Below, piece by piece: positions 1 through 7,030 of a DNA stretch of 33,583 bases. The position numbers and the translations under genes were made by a program. How positions within the stretch are numbered: the first letter of the stretch is position 1; every line of letters begins with the position of its first letter. The stretch is from Verrucomicrobiota bacterium (GTDB lineage Bacteria > Verrucomicrobiota > Kiritimatiellia > UBA8416 > JABMPJ01): NCBI GenBank assembly GCA_018648805.1, contig JABGQM010000047.1, positions 1 through 33,583 on the forward strand, given 5' to 3'. The notes under the pieces were generated by a model, which searched no databases, was not told the DNA's origin, and saw only the letters and a list, made by a program, of their open reading frames with translations.

Positions 1-983
1 TCGATCCCGCTCCCGGGGGCGACGGCGTCGGCAAGCGCCCAGTCTACACAGTAGACCTTGCGGTAGTTGCGATGCCGTACTTTCTCAGACGGAGAGTAGA
101 ACTCTGCGGTTTCCAGCATGAAGGCTTCTCGCATGTAGTCCAGGTAGAGGTACAGACTGGTGCTGCTGCAGTGGATGCCCCGTTCGGTCATGGTCTGTAG
201 AATTCTCTTGATCGACATGGGGCACCCCACCCGGGAGATCAGTGCATCGACCAGGCTGTTAAACGCCGCAATGTTGATCTTTGCATCGGGATGTGCCTCG
301 ATCACATCCCGCAGAACCATGGTCTCCCAGTAGGTTTGCAGTAAACGGCGGTGCTCGGTCTGGGGGAGACTCAAGAGGCCGGGGAATCCGCCTTGCCGAA
401 TGTAGGTTGCCAGCATGTTGCGTAGTCTGACCTGTCCCCCTGTCGAGATCGTGTCGGGAGCCACGCCGTGGTGACGTATGAACTCAGCGAAGGAGAAGGG
501 CCAGAGCTTGGAGGGGAAATTCTTGCCGCGGAGCGCGGAAGCGATATGGCCGGTCAACAGCTTGGAGGTGGATCCTGTGATCAGCACCTTGTGCGTGGGC
601 TCGGCAAGCAGGTAGAGGACATAGTCCTCCCAGCCTTCGATTCGGTGGATCTCATCGAAAATGAAAATCACCTCTTCGCGCCGCTTCTTCTCGGGATACA
701 GCGAGTAGTAGGCATTGTCGATACAGTGCAGTTCGCTTGCAGGCACAGTGATTAGGCGATGGTCATTGAAAAGGACCCTGCAGACGTTCTCCCGTTGAGT
801 ACCGCTTGCCAGCAGGTGTTTGACCTGCTGCAGGGCCCTGTAGCTCTTCCCGCAACGTCGCGCACCAACAATTGAAAGCGACATCTCGGGGACGAAGGTT
901 AGCTTGAGGTCCCGTTCAGTCAAATCCGGTAGCGGCAGCTCCTGCTCATCAAGGATGATCTGCTTAAGTAACTCTAAATGCAT
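1..983 (-). CDS. AAA ATPase with DUF4143-type C-terminal half (partial)
   Basis: The minus-strand frame is open from ATG at 983 to the window edge (327 full codons, 3' end missing). The translation has a variant Walker A, GARRCGKS (about residues 40-47), and a Walker B, VIFIFDEIH, followed by a sensor-like VLITGSTSKLL. The second half (FRQGGFPG-like YIRQGGFPGLL, then LRDVIEAH) is typical of the AAA_14/DUF4143 ATPases common in anaerobes and uncultured bacteria. These are predicted cytosolic ATPases of unknown substrate, often found near toxin-antitoxin genes. The start is supported by AGGAG at 990-995 (minus strand), 6 nt upstream of the ATG. It is divergent from the toxin-antitoxin pair. The family call is firm; the cellular role is unknown. 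Confidence 0.85.
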   Translation of the reverse strand, partial: MHLELLKQIILDEQELPLPDLTERDLKLTFVPEMSLSIVGARRCGKSYRALQQVKHLLASGTQRENVCRVLFNDHRLITVPASELHCIDNAYYSLYPEKKRREEVIFIFDEIHRIEGWEDYVLYLLAEPTHKVLITGSTSKLLTGHIASALRGKNFPSKLWPFSFAEFIRHHGVAPDTISTGGQVRLRNMLATYIRQGGFPGLLSLPQTEHRRLLQTYWETMVLRDVIEAHPDAKINIAAFNSLVDALISRVGCPMSIKRILQTMTERGIHCSSTSLYLYLDYMREAFMLETAEFYSPSEKVRHRNYRKVYCVDWALADAVAPGSGI

Positions 984-1028
984 GGTATGCTCCTCATGTC
1001 CAGCGCGTTTTGTGCATGATCTGCCCAT

Positions 1029-1057
1029 AGACTACGATCCACTGTAGGACCTGTCAA
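1029..1057 (-). promoter_or_regulatory. candidate sigma70 promoter for the AAA ATPase
   Basis: On the minus strand a perfect TTGACA (1052-1057) is followed after 17 nt by TAGTCT (1029-1034). This lies about 45 nt upstream of the ATPase start at 983. The -35 box is exact but the -10 box is poor (3 of 6), so this is a sequence-only prediction. Confidence 0.35.
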
Positions 1058-1124
1058 GAGTCCAAACATGTGTGCGTATGGAGTGATGAGAGATCCTATG
1101 TCGCCCAGCCCACTCGGTTTGAGG

Positions 1125-1163
1125 TCTCTAAGGGACAAGGTTTCTAAGGGACTTCTAAGGGAC
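1125..1163. repeat. triple TCTAAGGGAC direct repeat
   Basis: Three near-identical copies of (T)TCTAAGGGAC lie in 39 bp between the divergent ATPase and antitoxin genes, the last continuing into AGACCCG. A related TCCTAAGGGACACACC occurs on the minus strand near 29645-29660. This suggests a dispersed short repeat family in the genome; its function is not evident. Confidence 0.5.
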
Positions 1164-1207
1164 AGACCCGAATGGCCTCGTCCTCATACAGAAGAAAGAA
1201 CTTGCGG

Positions 1208-1229
1208 GTGTGTTGCAGGCGTGACACAC
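1208..1229. promoter_or_regulatory. possible toxin-antitoxin operator (inverted repeat)
   Basis: GTGTGT (1208-1213) and ACACAC (1224-1229) form a 6-bp inverted repeat with a 10-nt spacer, ending 7 nt before the antitoxin ATG. RelB/DinJ antitoxins normally autorepress at such palindromes. The arms are short and low in complexity, so this is only a candidate. Confidence 0.25.
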
Positions 1230-1236
1230 TGCCCTC

Positions 1237-1494
1237 ATGAAAACAGCAGTTGTACATGCAAGACTTGAACCACAGATAAAACGCAAAGCGGAGGGCGTGT
1301 TGCACCGGCTTGGCATCTCACCGACCGAAGCAATTCGGATATTCTATCGCCAGATTTCCCTTCGTGGCGGTCTCCCTTTTTCGGTCGACATTCCTAATGA
1401 GCGCACTGCCGCAACTCTTGAGAAGAGTCGCAAGGGAGAAGGCATCACTGAGTTCGCCTCCTTGGACGATATGTTCGAGAGTTGGGAGCAATGA
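1237..1494 (+). CDS. RelB/DinJ family antitoxin
   Basis: This 85-aa protein has the DinJ/RelB layout. An N-terminal ribbon-helix-helix segment (KTAVVHARLEPQIKRKAE, then LGISPTEAIRIFYRQI) would bind operator DNA as a dimer. A C-terminal tail ending in FASLDDMFESWEQ would neutralise the toxin. The RHH-type 'LGISPTEAIRIF' segment is the family hallmark. The stop codon overlaps the toxin start (ATGA at 1491), so the pair is translationally coupled. No strong Shine-Dalgarno precedes the ATG. The gene symbol is withheld because dinJ/relB paralogues cannot be told apart here. Confidence 0.88.
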   Translation: MKTAVVHARLEPQIKRKAEGVLHRLGISPTEAIRIFYRQISLRGGLPFSVDIPNERTAATLEKSRKGEGITEFASLDDMFESWEQ

Positions 1495-1763
1495 AACAGG
1501 TCTCGCAGACCACGCAGTTTTCCCGTGACGTGAAGAGGATGCGCAAGCGCGGAAAGGATCTCGCAAAGCTTCGCTCGCTCGTGAGGCAGCTTGCGCTCGG
1601 CAAACCACTGCACGCCAAGCATCGCGACCACGCGCTCATTGGGCACTGGCAACCGTCGCGTGACTGCCATGTGGAACCTGACTGGATTCTGATCTACACC
1701 ACGGATGATGCAGCACTCCGACTCGAGCAGACAGGAACTCACAGCGATCTGTTCAAGAAATGA
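1491..1763 (+). CDS. YafQ-family mRNA interferase toxin
   Basis: This 90-aa protein of the RelE/YafQ superfamily is a predicted ribosome-dependent mRNA endonuclease. The C-terminal half, with HRDHALIGHW, RDCHVEPDWILIY and the terminal RLEQTGTHSDLF, matches the YafQ signature. It supplies the His/Asp residues of the active site (H-x-D-H, RD-x-HxxPDW, GTHSDLF). The ATG at 1491 is preferred over one 9 nt upstream because it gives the usual ATGA overlap with the antitoxin. Length is normal for the family, and nothing suggests inactivation. Confidence 0.9.
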   Translation: MKQVSQTTQFSRDVKRMRKRGKDLAKLRSLVRQLALGKPLHAKHRDHALIGHWQPSRDCHVEPDWILIYTTDDAALRLEQTGTHSDLFKK

Positions 1764-2095
1764 GACCGTCCATAAGCAAGAGAGGTTACGGGAGGAAAGA
1801 GGGACAAGCCTCCTATGCATCTGAGAATCTGCAACTGGCGGACCTCCGACAATCACTCAAAGATCTCGTAGGCGCAGGCTCCCGTGCGTAGTGCCTGGCG
1901 AAAAGCGTCTGCCAACTGTTGACGGCAGCGAGACGGTGGTCGCCCCCCCTCCCCTCGACGCCATTCTTCTGATCGTGCGGTAGCGCGCGGGGACGGGGCC
2001 GCGCTACTCCTGACATCTCGATAAGTCGGAATTGTACCATATTTGTACGGTTATCTGTCCTTGCCGCCGTGTGCCTGGCGTGGCTACTCTAAAGC
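1764..2095. other. 332-bp gene-free interval with a GC hairpin and direct repeats
   Basis: No convincing gene is present. It holds a perfect 8-bp inverted repeat GTAGCGCG/CGCGCTAC (1980-1987 and 2000-2007, 12-nt GC-rich loop) without a T-run. Two copies of GTGCCTGGCG lie at 1891-1900 and 2071-2080. Two copies of TTGTAC lie 11 bp apart (2032-2037, 2043-2048), about one helical turn, just upstream of the next gene. The TTGTAC pair could be a regulator site; no clear -10 box was found. Confidence 0.45.
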
Positions 2096-5000
2096 ATGAA
2101 TATACCCCATAGAGTGACACTATTATTGATGGCAACGCTAATCGCCGGTGCGACGCTTGGCTCGGCGGCGGAGACTGCACCCGCTGCCAAGCCCGCCGCC
2201 AAACCCGTGCCCTGGCATCTCCCGACTGCCGAGCTGCGCGTGCAGGTCAAGGTGTCGATGGACGTCGAGCAGAGATCCAACGGGACCTACCCCGCCTTGT
2301 TGCGGATGCCGCCGCAGGTGTATCTCGCGGATCTGAAACCGCTCAAGGTCACGGGCGGACTGGCCTTTGATCCGAAGACCAAGAGCGCGCTCCAACGTGA
2401 CATCCGCAAGCCGAAGGAGAAGGCGGCGACGATTGCCAAGGAGAAGGAGCGCTACAAAAAGGCGAAGACGAAGTGGGACCCTAAAGCCTACGGTCGACTG
2501 GGTGAAAGAGCAGGCGGCCCGGTTATGCGGGCCAGCGGCTCGGCGACGTACGCCATCAAACCGGAGTACAAATACTTTTCCAACTGGTCAGACGCCCACT
2601 ACCCTGAAAACAAGGTCTTGATCGATGGTAAGTCGGTTCGAGTCGACATACCCGGACAGTCTACCAAATTTTACAGGGTAGTGACCATCCCCGCTGGCGC
2701 CAAGACGCTTACGATCGAGGTCCACGACCCGAATCTTCGTCAGGCAGGGTTTATGACCAGGGGCCCTGACGTCGCACGCGCATCGATCTGTGTCCCCGGA
2801 CGCGACCCGAGCCGCCTGGTCCCCATTGCGTATCGATTAGGTGGCCAACGGGTCGGTTGCCAGACTGTCTGGGCAGAGGCTGGAAAACCGATGCGGATAT
2901 TTTTCGACTCGTCCAGCGGCGACGAGGATTATTGGGTCTACCTGGTTGACAAGGCGAAGCAACCCGCGCGACTCGATTGGGAGCCGCAGGCGGAACTTTT
3001 TGAAGAGGTCCGCGCCCTCGATCGCTACGATCCCAAGCTTGAAACGCTCGACGGCTTTGAGAAGCTGTGGAAGGAAAGCGCTGCGATCATGGGAAGGGGT
3101 GTCCCGCTGAGGGGTCGGTCACGGTCGGGGCCGAACCTGGCGGCACGGGTGATCGTTCGTAGCAGTATGACGTTCCGATCGAAAGGCTCGGACCGGTTGA
3201 ATGTCCCCGAAGCGCTGGCCTCCCGGCCCGCATGGTTTAGTCGACTCAGCGCTACCTTTCAGATTCCGGCAACCGATCAGTACCGTTTCATTTGCCAGCT
3301 TGGACCTCAGGGCTATCTGCTCTTGGACGGCCAATTGGTCGCGCCGTTTCTGGGGAAAACAAATAGGCGATTCTTCGACATTGAAATCGAGAAAGGCCGT
3401 CATCGCTTCGAGTTCCTGCAATATGCCCGCGCAGGGCAATATGCTAAGGCTGGGCTGTGGTGGAAGGATCCGACAAATAAGGATATTAATGGGGATTACA
3501 AGAAAGGCTGGTTGGCCTTTGGCCATATTCCTGCACATGTGACTTATGTCGCGTTGGAACCCATGGCGGATGCGACAAGCGGGCCGCTGGAGAGGAGCGG
3601 TGCGCAAGCATCGTGGGCCTCGTTCAGTTGGCACCAAGGCGGCAATCTCGGGGCCGTGTATCCCGGGCATGATCTCAACTGGTATCGCTTGAACGCGCAT
3701 GCCCCGGGGGGTTCGACCAACGCCGTCTACCGCTGGCGATTCGACGACGGCCGCACGGCCGAGGGCAAGCAGGTCACGAAGCTCTTCTTGCGGTCTGGCA
3801 TGCGGAAGGTGCAGTTGGAGGTGCTCGATGCTCCGGGCGGCAAGGTGATCGCCCGCGCCGCCGGCGAGGTCAATGTTCAGATAAATCTGGCCTTTATGGC
3901 GGACCTTGGCGTCAAGCGGGATAGACGGAGTGGTAGCGATCGGGCCGCGATGATTTGGGAGTTTGGGGAGGAAGACACCCTCGCGCAGCTGCCGCTGGAC
4001 GATCTGGTGAACCTCTACGAATGGTCGTATCCCTTGGAGCACTGGGGGGGGAGTAGCAAGGTGCACGAGCGAGGTACTTGGCGAGAGTGGAACGCGAGTG
4101 CCCAGGCAGTCAAAAAGGAAAAATCAAAAACAGCAGAAGAGATTGAGAAGGAACTATATATAGCAGCTTGCTATGAAGCCCGTGAGCTCGCTCGAGGACG
4201 GACCCGCGAAGCGCTGGGGCGGCGGGTCGATGAGGTGATCGCCGCGTATCCGTACAGCCAATTGCTGCAGATCGCGCAGAGTTTGAGTCGCAAGGCAAAC
4301 AGTCCGACAGACGCTAGCTACGCCGCTGCCGAAAAGCTGCTGGTCTCTGTGTTTCGTCAGTCGCCTGCTGGCAGCAGTCACTGGCGAGAAGCCGTGTTGG
4401 GGCTGGCCGATATGAAGCTGTTGATCCGCGGCGAAGCCGAGTTGGCGGTAGCGCTGCTCAAGAAACTCGAGCAGACCGATGCGGCCGTCGACATGCTTGA
4501 GTCCTGGCAATTTGCTGAAGCACGCGCGTATCACACTCTTTTGCCGCGCGATACCCTCGCAGGGTTGACACAAGGGTTGAACTGGTCGCCGATCTTGTGG
4601 GAGTTCCGCGCGGCACACAACTGGGGGCTGTCGTTCATTTACCCATTCGACAAAGGCCGCGGGTTCTGGATGGCCAAAACCTTCGACCTGCCCCCGGGCT
4701 GGAAGGGCAAGCAGCTGATATTCAAGTATGGGGTGACCCACGCTGGCAGCGCGAACGCTAGCAGCGCGAACGTTTGGATTAACGGCGAGCCGCTCGGTGG
4801 CATGTGGCAATGGCCCGACGGAAACATCATCATCCCGGAGAGAGTCCTGAAAAAAGGTGGAGAGAACCGCATCACGTGGCTGATTCAGCCCCCTCCAGGT
4901 CAGGAGTGGGGACAGCTAGCGACGTCTCCTAGTGTATCGGCCGACTTGAGTCGTAGCGCCTTTTCAAGTCACCAGGCTGAGCAGGGCTCGTCTATTCTCA

Positions 5001-7030
5001 TCGGCGACTTGGATCCCCTTATCCGCCGCCGTAACCGCAAAACGCGCGACCTGGGAAGAAAGACGGTGTTGGGAGGAGCGCTGTACGACATGGCGCGCTC
5101 GCTGGTCTTGTCACCTGACGGCCGGCGGCTCGCCGCGGGATACGAATTCGGAAGGGTCAGGGTGTGGGACGTTGACTCGATCTTAGAGGGGAAGAATAAG
5201 TTGGTAGTCCAGATTGGACACGATGGAGCTAAAAGCGGCCTGGCACCCAGTGAAACGCACACGATCAGAGTCGCTCCGGTCGGCGTCGTTTCACTGGCCT
5301 TTTCGCCGGACGGCAAGCGGCTGGCGACGGGCAGCGAGGACGCTCGCATCACGCTGTTGGATCCCGTCAGCGGGAAGGTGCTCCGCTCGTCCATCGGGCA
5401 CGCCAGTACGGTGCTCGCGCTGGCCTTTTCGCCGGACGGTAAGCGTCTGGCATCGGCCGGTCATGACCGGACGGTCAAGATCTGGGATGCCGCCTCCGGT
5501 AAAGAACTGCTGACGCTCACCGGGCACGCCGGGCCCGTTCATGCCGTTGTGTTCTCGCCGGACGGCAAGAGCATCGCCACCGCAATCGATGACTCCCACA
5601 TTCGGCTCTGGGACGCGACCACCGGTGCGGCGCTGCGCACGCTCAAGAAGGACAAGGGCGACGTGTTGTCGCTGGCCTTCTCGCCGGATGGCAAACGGCT
5701 CGCTTCGGGAAGTCACGAGGGCTTCGTCAACCAATGGGACCTGGGGTCGGGAAAGAAACTGACGATGGTCCACCATAGCAAGGAAGAACACGCTGCCGCG
5801 CGTGCTGCTATGGTCACGAAAGTTCTCTACAGCCGCGATGGCAAACAGCTGTTTTCTATCGGCATCGGTGTGGGTAGACAATGGGATAGTGAAACCGGGG
5901 CCGAGGCCGACGACTTTGCTGATTTCGGCGTTTACGCCAGTCCTCGCCAGGCGGCCCTGAGGCGCATTGACAGAGGCTCAGACCAGCCGGCTAAGGGCTC
6001 TGAAAGCTTTCCGCTTGAGCTGTACACCTCCAAGGCCTGCGCCGAGAACGGAATGAACTACGCCAGCTACTACGGCAAGTGGGACACGTTGCCGGACTTC
6101 GGTGATCTCAAGCCGGTCAAGCAGGGAGTCCTGAGACAAATCGACAGCGAGCATCTGTACGACATTATGCTTCCCTATCGCAAGTTCGTTAAAAAGGACG
6201 GCAAGACTCATCGGACACAGCACCCCTCGGCTCTAAAGCTCACTGGCTACCTGAAGGTCAAGAAAGCCGGTGACTACGCATTTTCGCTGCAGTCTGATAA
6301 CCAGAGCCGGCTGGTGGTGGGTTCGAAAACAGTGATCGAGACCGACGGGCTCAAAGACAGGGAGGCAAGAGAGCGCGGCGGCGTACATCTCGAACCGGGC
6401 GTGCATGCGTTCGTGCTAACCTATTCCGCCGCAGCGGACCCACATCACCGCTGGCTGGACGTCACCTTTCCCAGAGAGTTTGTCCGATCCTTGACGGTGG
6501 GGGACATGGATTCTAGCCGTCTGATGGCGGGTGCACTGTTGGCGCAGGGGAAGTCCGAGGAAGCGAAAGCGCTGCTGATTAAGCTGCACCGCGGCGGATG
6601 GCCGCTGTCGGAGCGGGAGCAATGGGTCGTGGAACAGACACGGATGCGGATTCGGCGACTGGCCGGGACTGAATCCCCCACAGACCACGGGTATGCCTTG
6701 CAGCTGATTGATACCTCCCTGGCCAACTGTCCTATGCTGCGCCTGGATCCGGAGTTCATGGTCAGCGCGATTGCCGTCTACGCCAGCATTGGCGACCCGA
6801 GAGCGGCCATCCTCGCCGAACAGATGCTCCAGGCAAATATGAATGAAGGACAGCGCCGCATTCTCATCATGACCCAGGTCAAGATCAAGCTCAACGAAGG
6901 CGATCTGCCCGCCGCCGGCAAGGTCTACCAGAAGCTCAAGGCCCTCGCCCCGCATAGCGATGAGGCCATTGAAGCCCGTGAACTCATCAGGGCCGCGGTG
7001 ATTAAGAAGGGGAAGACTAAGTCGATATGA
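2096..7030 (+). CDS. exported PA14/PKD/WD40 multidomain protein
   Basis: This 1644-aa protein starts with a signal peptide (hydrophobic stretch VTLLLMATLIAGATLGSAA). In order it shows a PA14-like lectin/jelly-roll segment (about 350-460), a PKD-like segment (about 535-600), a helical TPR-like stretch (about 640-830), a galactose-binding-like segment with ANVWINGEPLGG (about 832-940), six WD40-type repeats (about 998-1270), a second PA14-like segment (about 1375-1462) and a helical TPR-like tail. The WD40 repeats each carry SPDGK/R or a variant and a WD-type end. Such exported fusions are characteristic of PVC bacteria. Its stop overlaps the start of the HzsA-like gene (ATGA), so the two are translationally coupled and probably act together in the periplasm or at the surface. 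No catalytic motif is visible; a scaffold or binding role is inferred. No clear Shine-Dalgarno precedes the start. Confidence 0.85.
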   Translation: MNIPHRVTLLLMATLIAGATLGSAAETAPAAKPAAKPVPWHLPTAELRVQVKVSMDVEQRSNGTYPALLRMPPQVYLADLKPLKVTGGLAFDPKTKSALQRDIRKPKEKAATIAKEKERYKKAKTKWDPKAYGRLGERAGGPVMRASGSATYAIKPEYKYFSNWSDAHYPENKVLIDGKSVRVDIPGQSTKFYRVVTIPAGAKTLTIEVHDPNLRQAGFMTRGPDVARASICVPGRDPSRLVPIAYRLGGQRVGCQTVWAEAGKPMRIFFDSSSGDEDYWVYLVDKAKQPARLDWEPQAELFEEVRALDRYDPKLETLDGFEKLWKESAAIMGRGVPLRGRSRSGPNLAARVIVRSSMTFRSKGSDRLNVPEALASRPAWFSRLSATFQIPATDQYRFICQLGPQGYLLLDGQLVAPFLGKTNRRFFDIEIEKGRHRFEFLQYARAGQYAKAGLWWKDPTNKDINGDYKKGWLAFGHIPAHVTYVALEPMADATSGPLERSGAQASWASFSWHQGGNLGAVYPGHDLNWYRLNAHAPGGSTNAVYRWRFDDGRTAEGKQVTKLFLRSGMRKVQLEVLDAPGGKVIARAAGEVNVQINLAFMADLGVKRDRRSGSDRAAMIWEFGEEDTLAQLPLDDLVNLYEWSYPLEHWGGSSKVHERGTWREWNASAQAVKKEKSKTAEEIEKELYIAACYEARELARGRTREALGRRVDEVIAAYPYSQLLQIAQSLSRKANSPTDASYAAAEKLLVSVFRQSPAGSSHWREAVLGLADMKLLIRGEAELAVALLKKLEQTDAAVDMLESWQFAEARAYHTLLPRDTLAGLTQGLNWSPILWEFRAAHNWGLSFIYPFDKGRGFWMAKTFDLPPGWKGKQLIFKYGVTHAGSANASSANVWINGEPLGGMWQWPDGNIIIPERVLKKGGENRITWLIQPPPGQEWGQLATSPSVSADLSRSAFSSHQAEQGSSILIGDLDPLIRRRNRKTRDLGRKTVLGGALYDMARSLVLSPDGRRLAAGYEFGRVRVWDVDSILEGKNKLVVQIGHDGAKSGLAPSETHTIRVAPVGVVSLAFSPDGKRLATGSEDARITLLDPVSGKVLRSSIGHASTVLALAFSPDGKRLASAGHDRTVKIWDAASGKELLTLTGHAGPVHAVVFSPDGKSIATAIDDSHIRLWDATTGAALRTLKKDKGDVLSLAFSPDGKRLASGSHEGFVNQWDLGSGKKLTMVHHSKEEHAAARAAMVTKVLYSRDGKQLFSIGIGVGRQWDSETGAEADDFADFGVYASPRQAALRRIDRGSDQPAKGSESFPLELYTSKACAENGMNYASYYGKWDTLPDFGDLKPVKQGVLRQIDSEHLYDIMLPYRKFVKKDGKTHRTQHPSALKLTGYLKVKKAGDYAFSLQSDNQSRLVVGSKTVIETDGLKDREARERGGVHLEPGVHAFVLTYSAAADPHHRWLDVTFPREFVRSLTVGDMDSSRLMAGALLAQGKSEEAKALLIKLHRGGWPLSEREQWVVEQTRMRIRRLAGTESPTDHGYALQLIDTSLANCPMLRLDPEFMVSAIAVYASIGDPRAAILAEQMLQANMNEGQRRILIMTQVKIKLNEGDLPAAGKVYQKLKALAPHSDEAIEARELIRAAVIKKGKTKSI

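Noticed and set aside
1980..2007. GTAGCGCG hairpin as a rho-independent terminator for the toxin gene
   Set aside because: No T-run follows and it is over 200 bp from the toxin stop.
3119..4066. A 315-codon minus-strand open frame
   Set aside because: It is inside the PA14 region of the large exported protein and has no recognisable domain.
5290..5720. Repeated DNA resembling an array (GGCCTTTTCGCCGGACGG)
   Set aside because: It is explained by successive WD40 repeats coding for LAFSPDGKRLA; it is not CRISPR or a mobile repeat.
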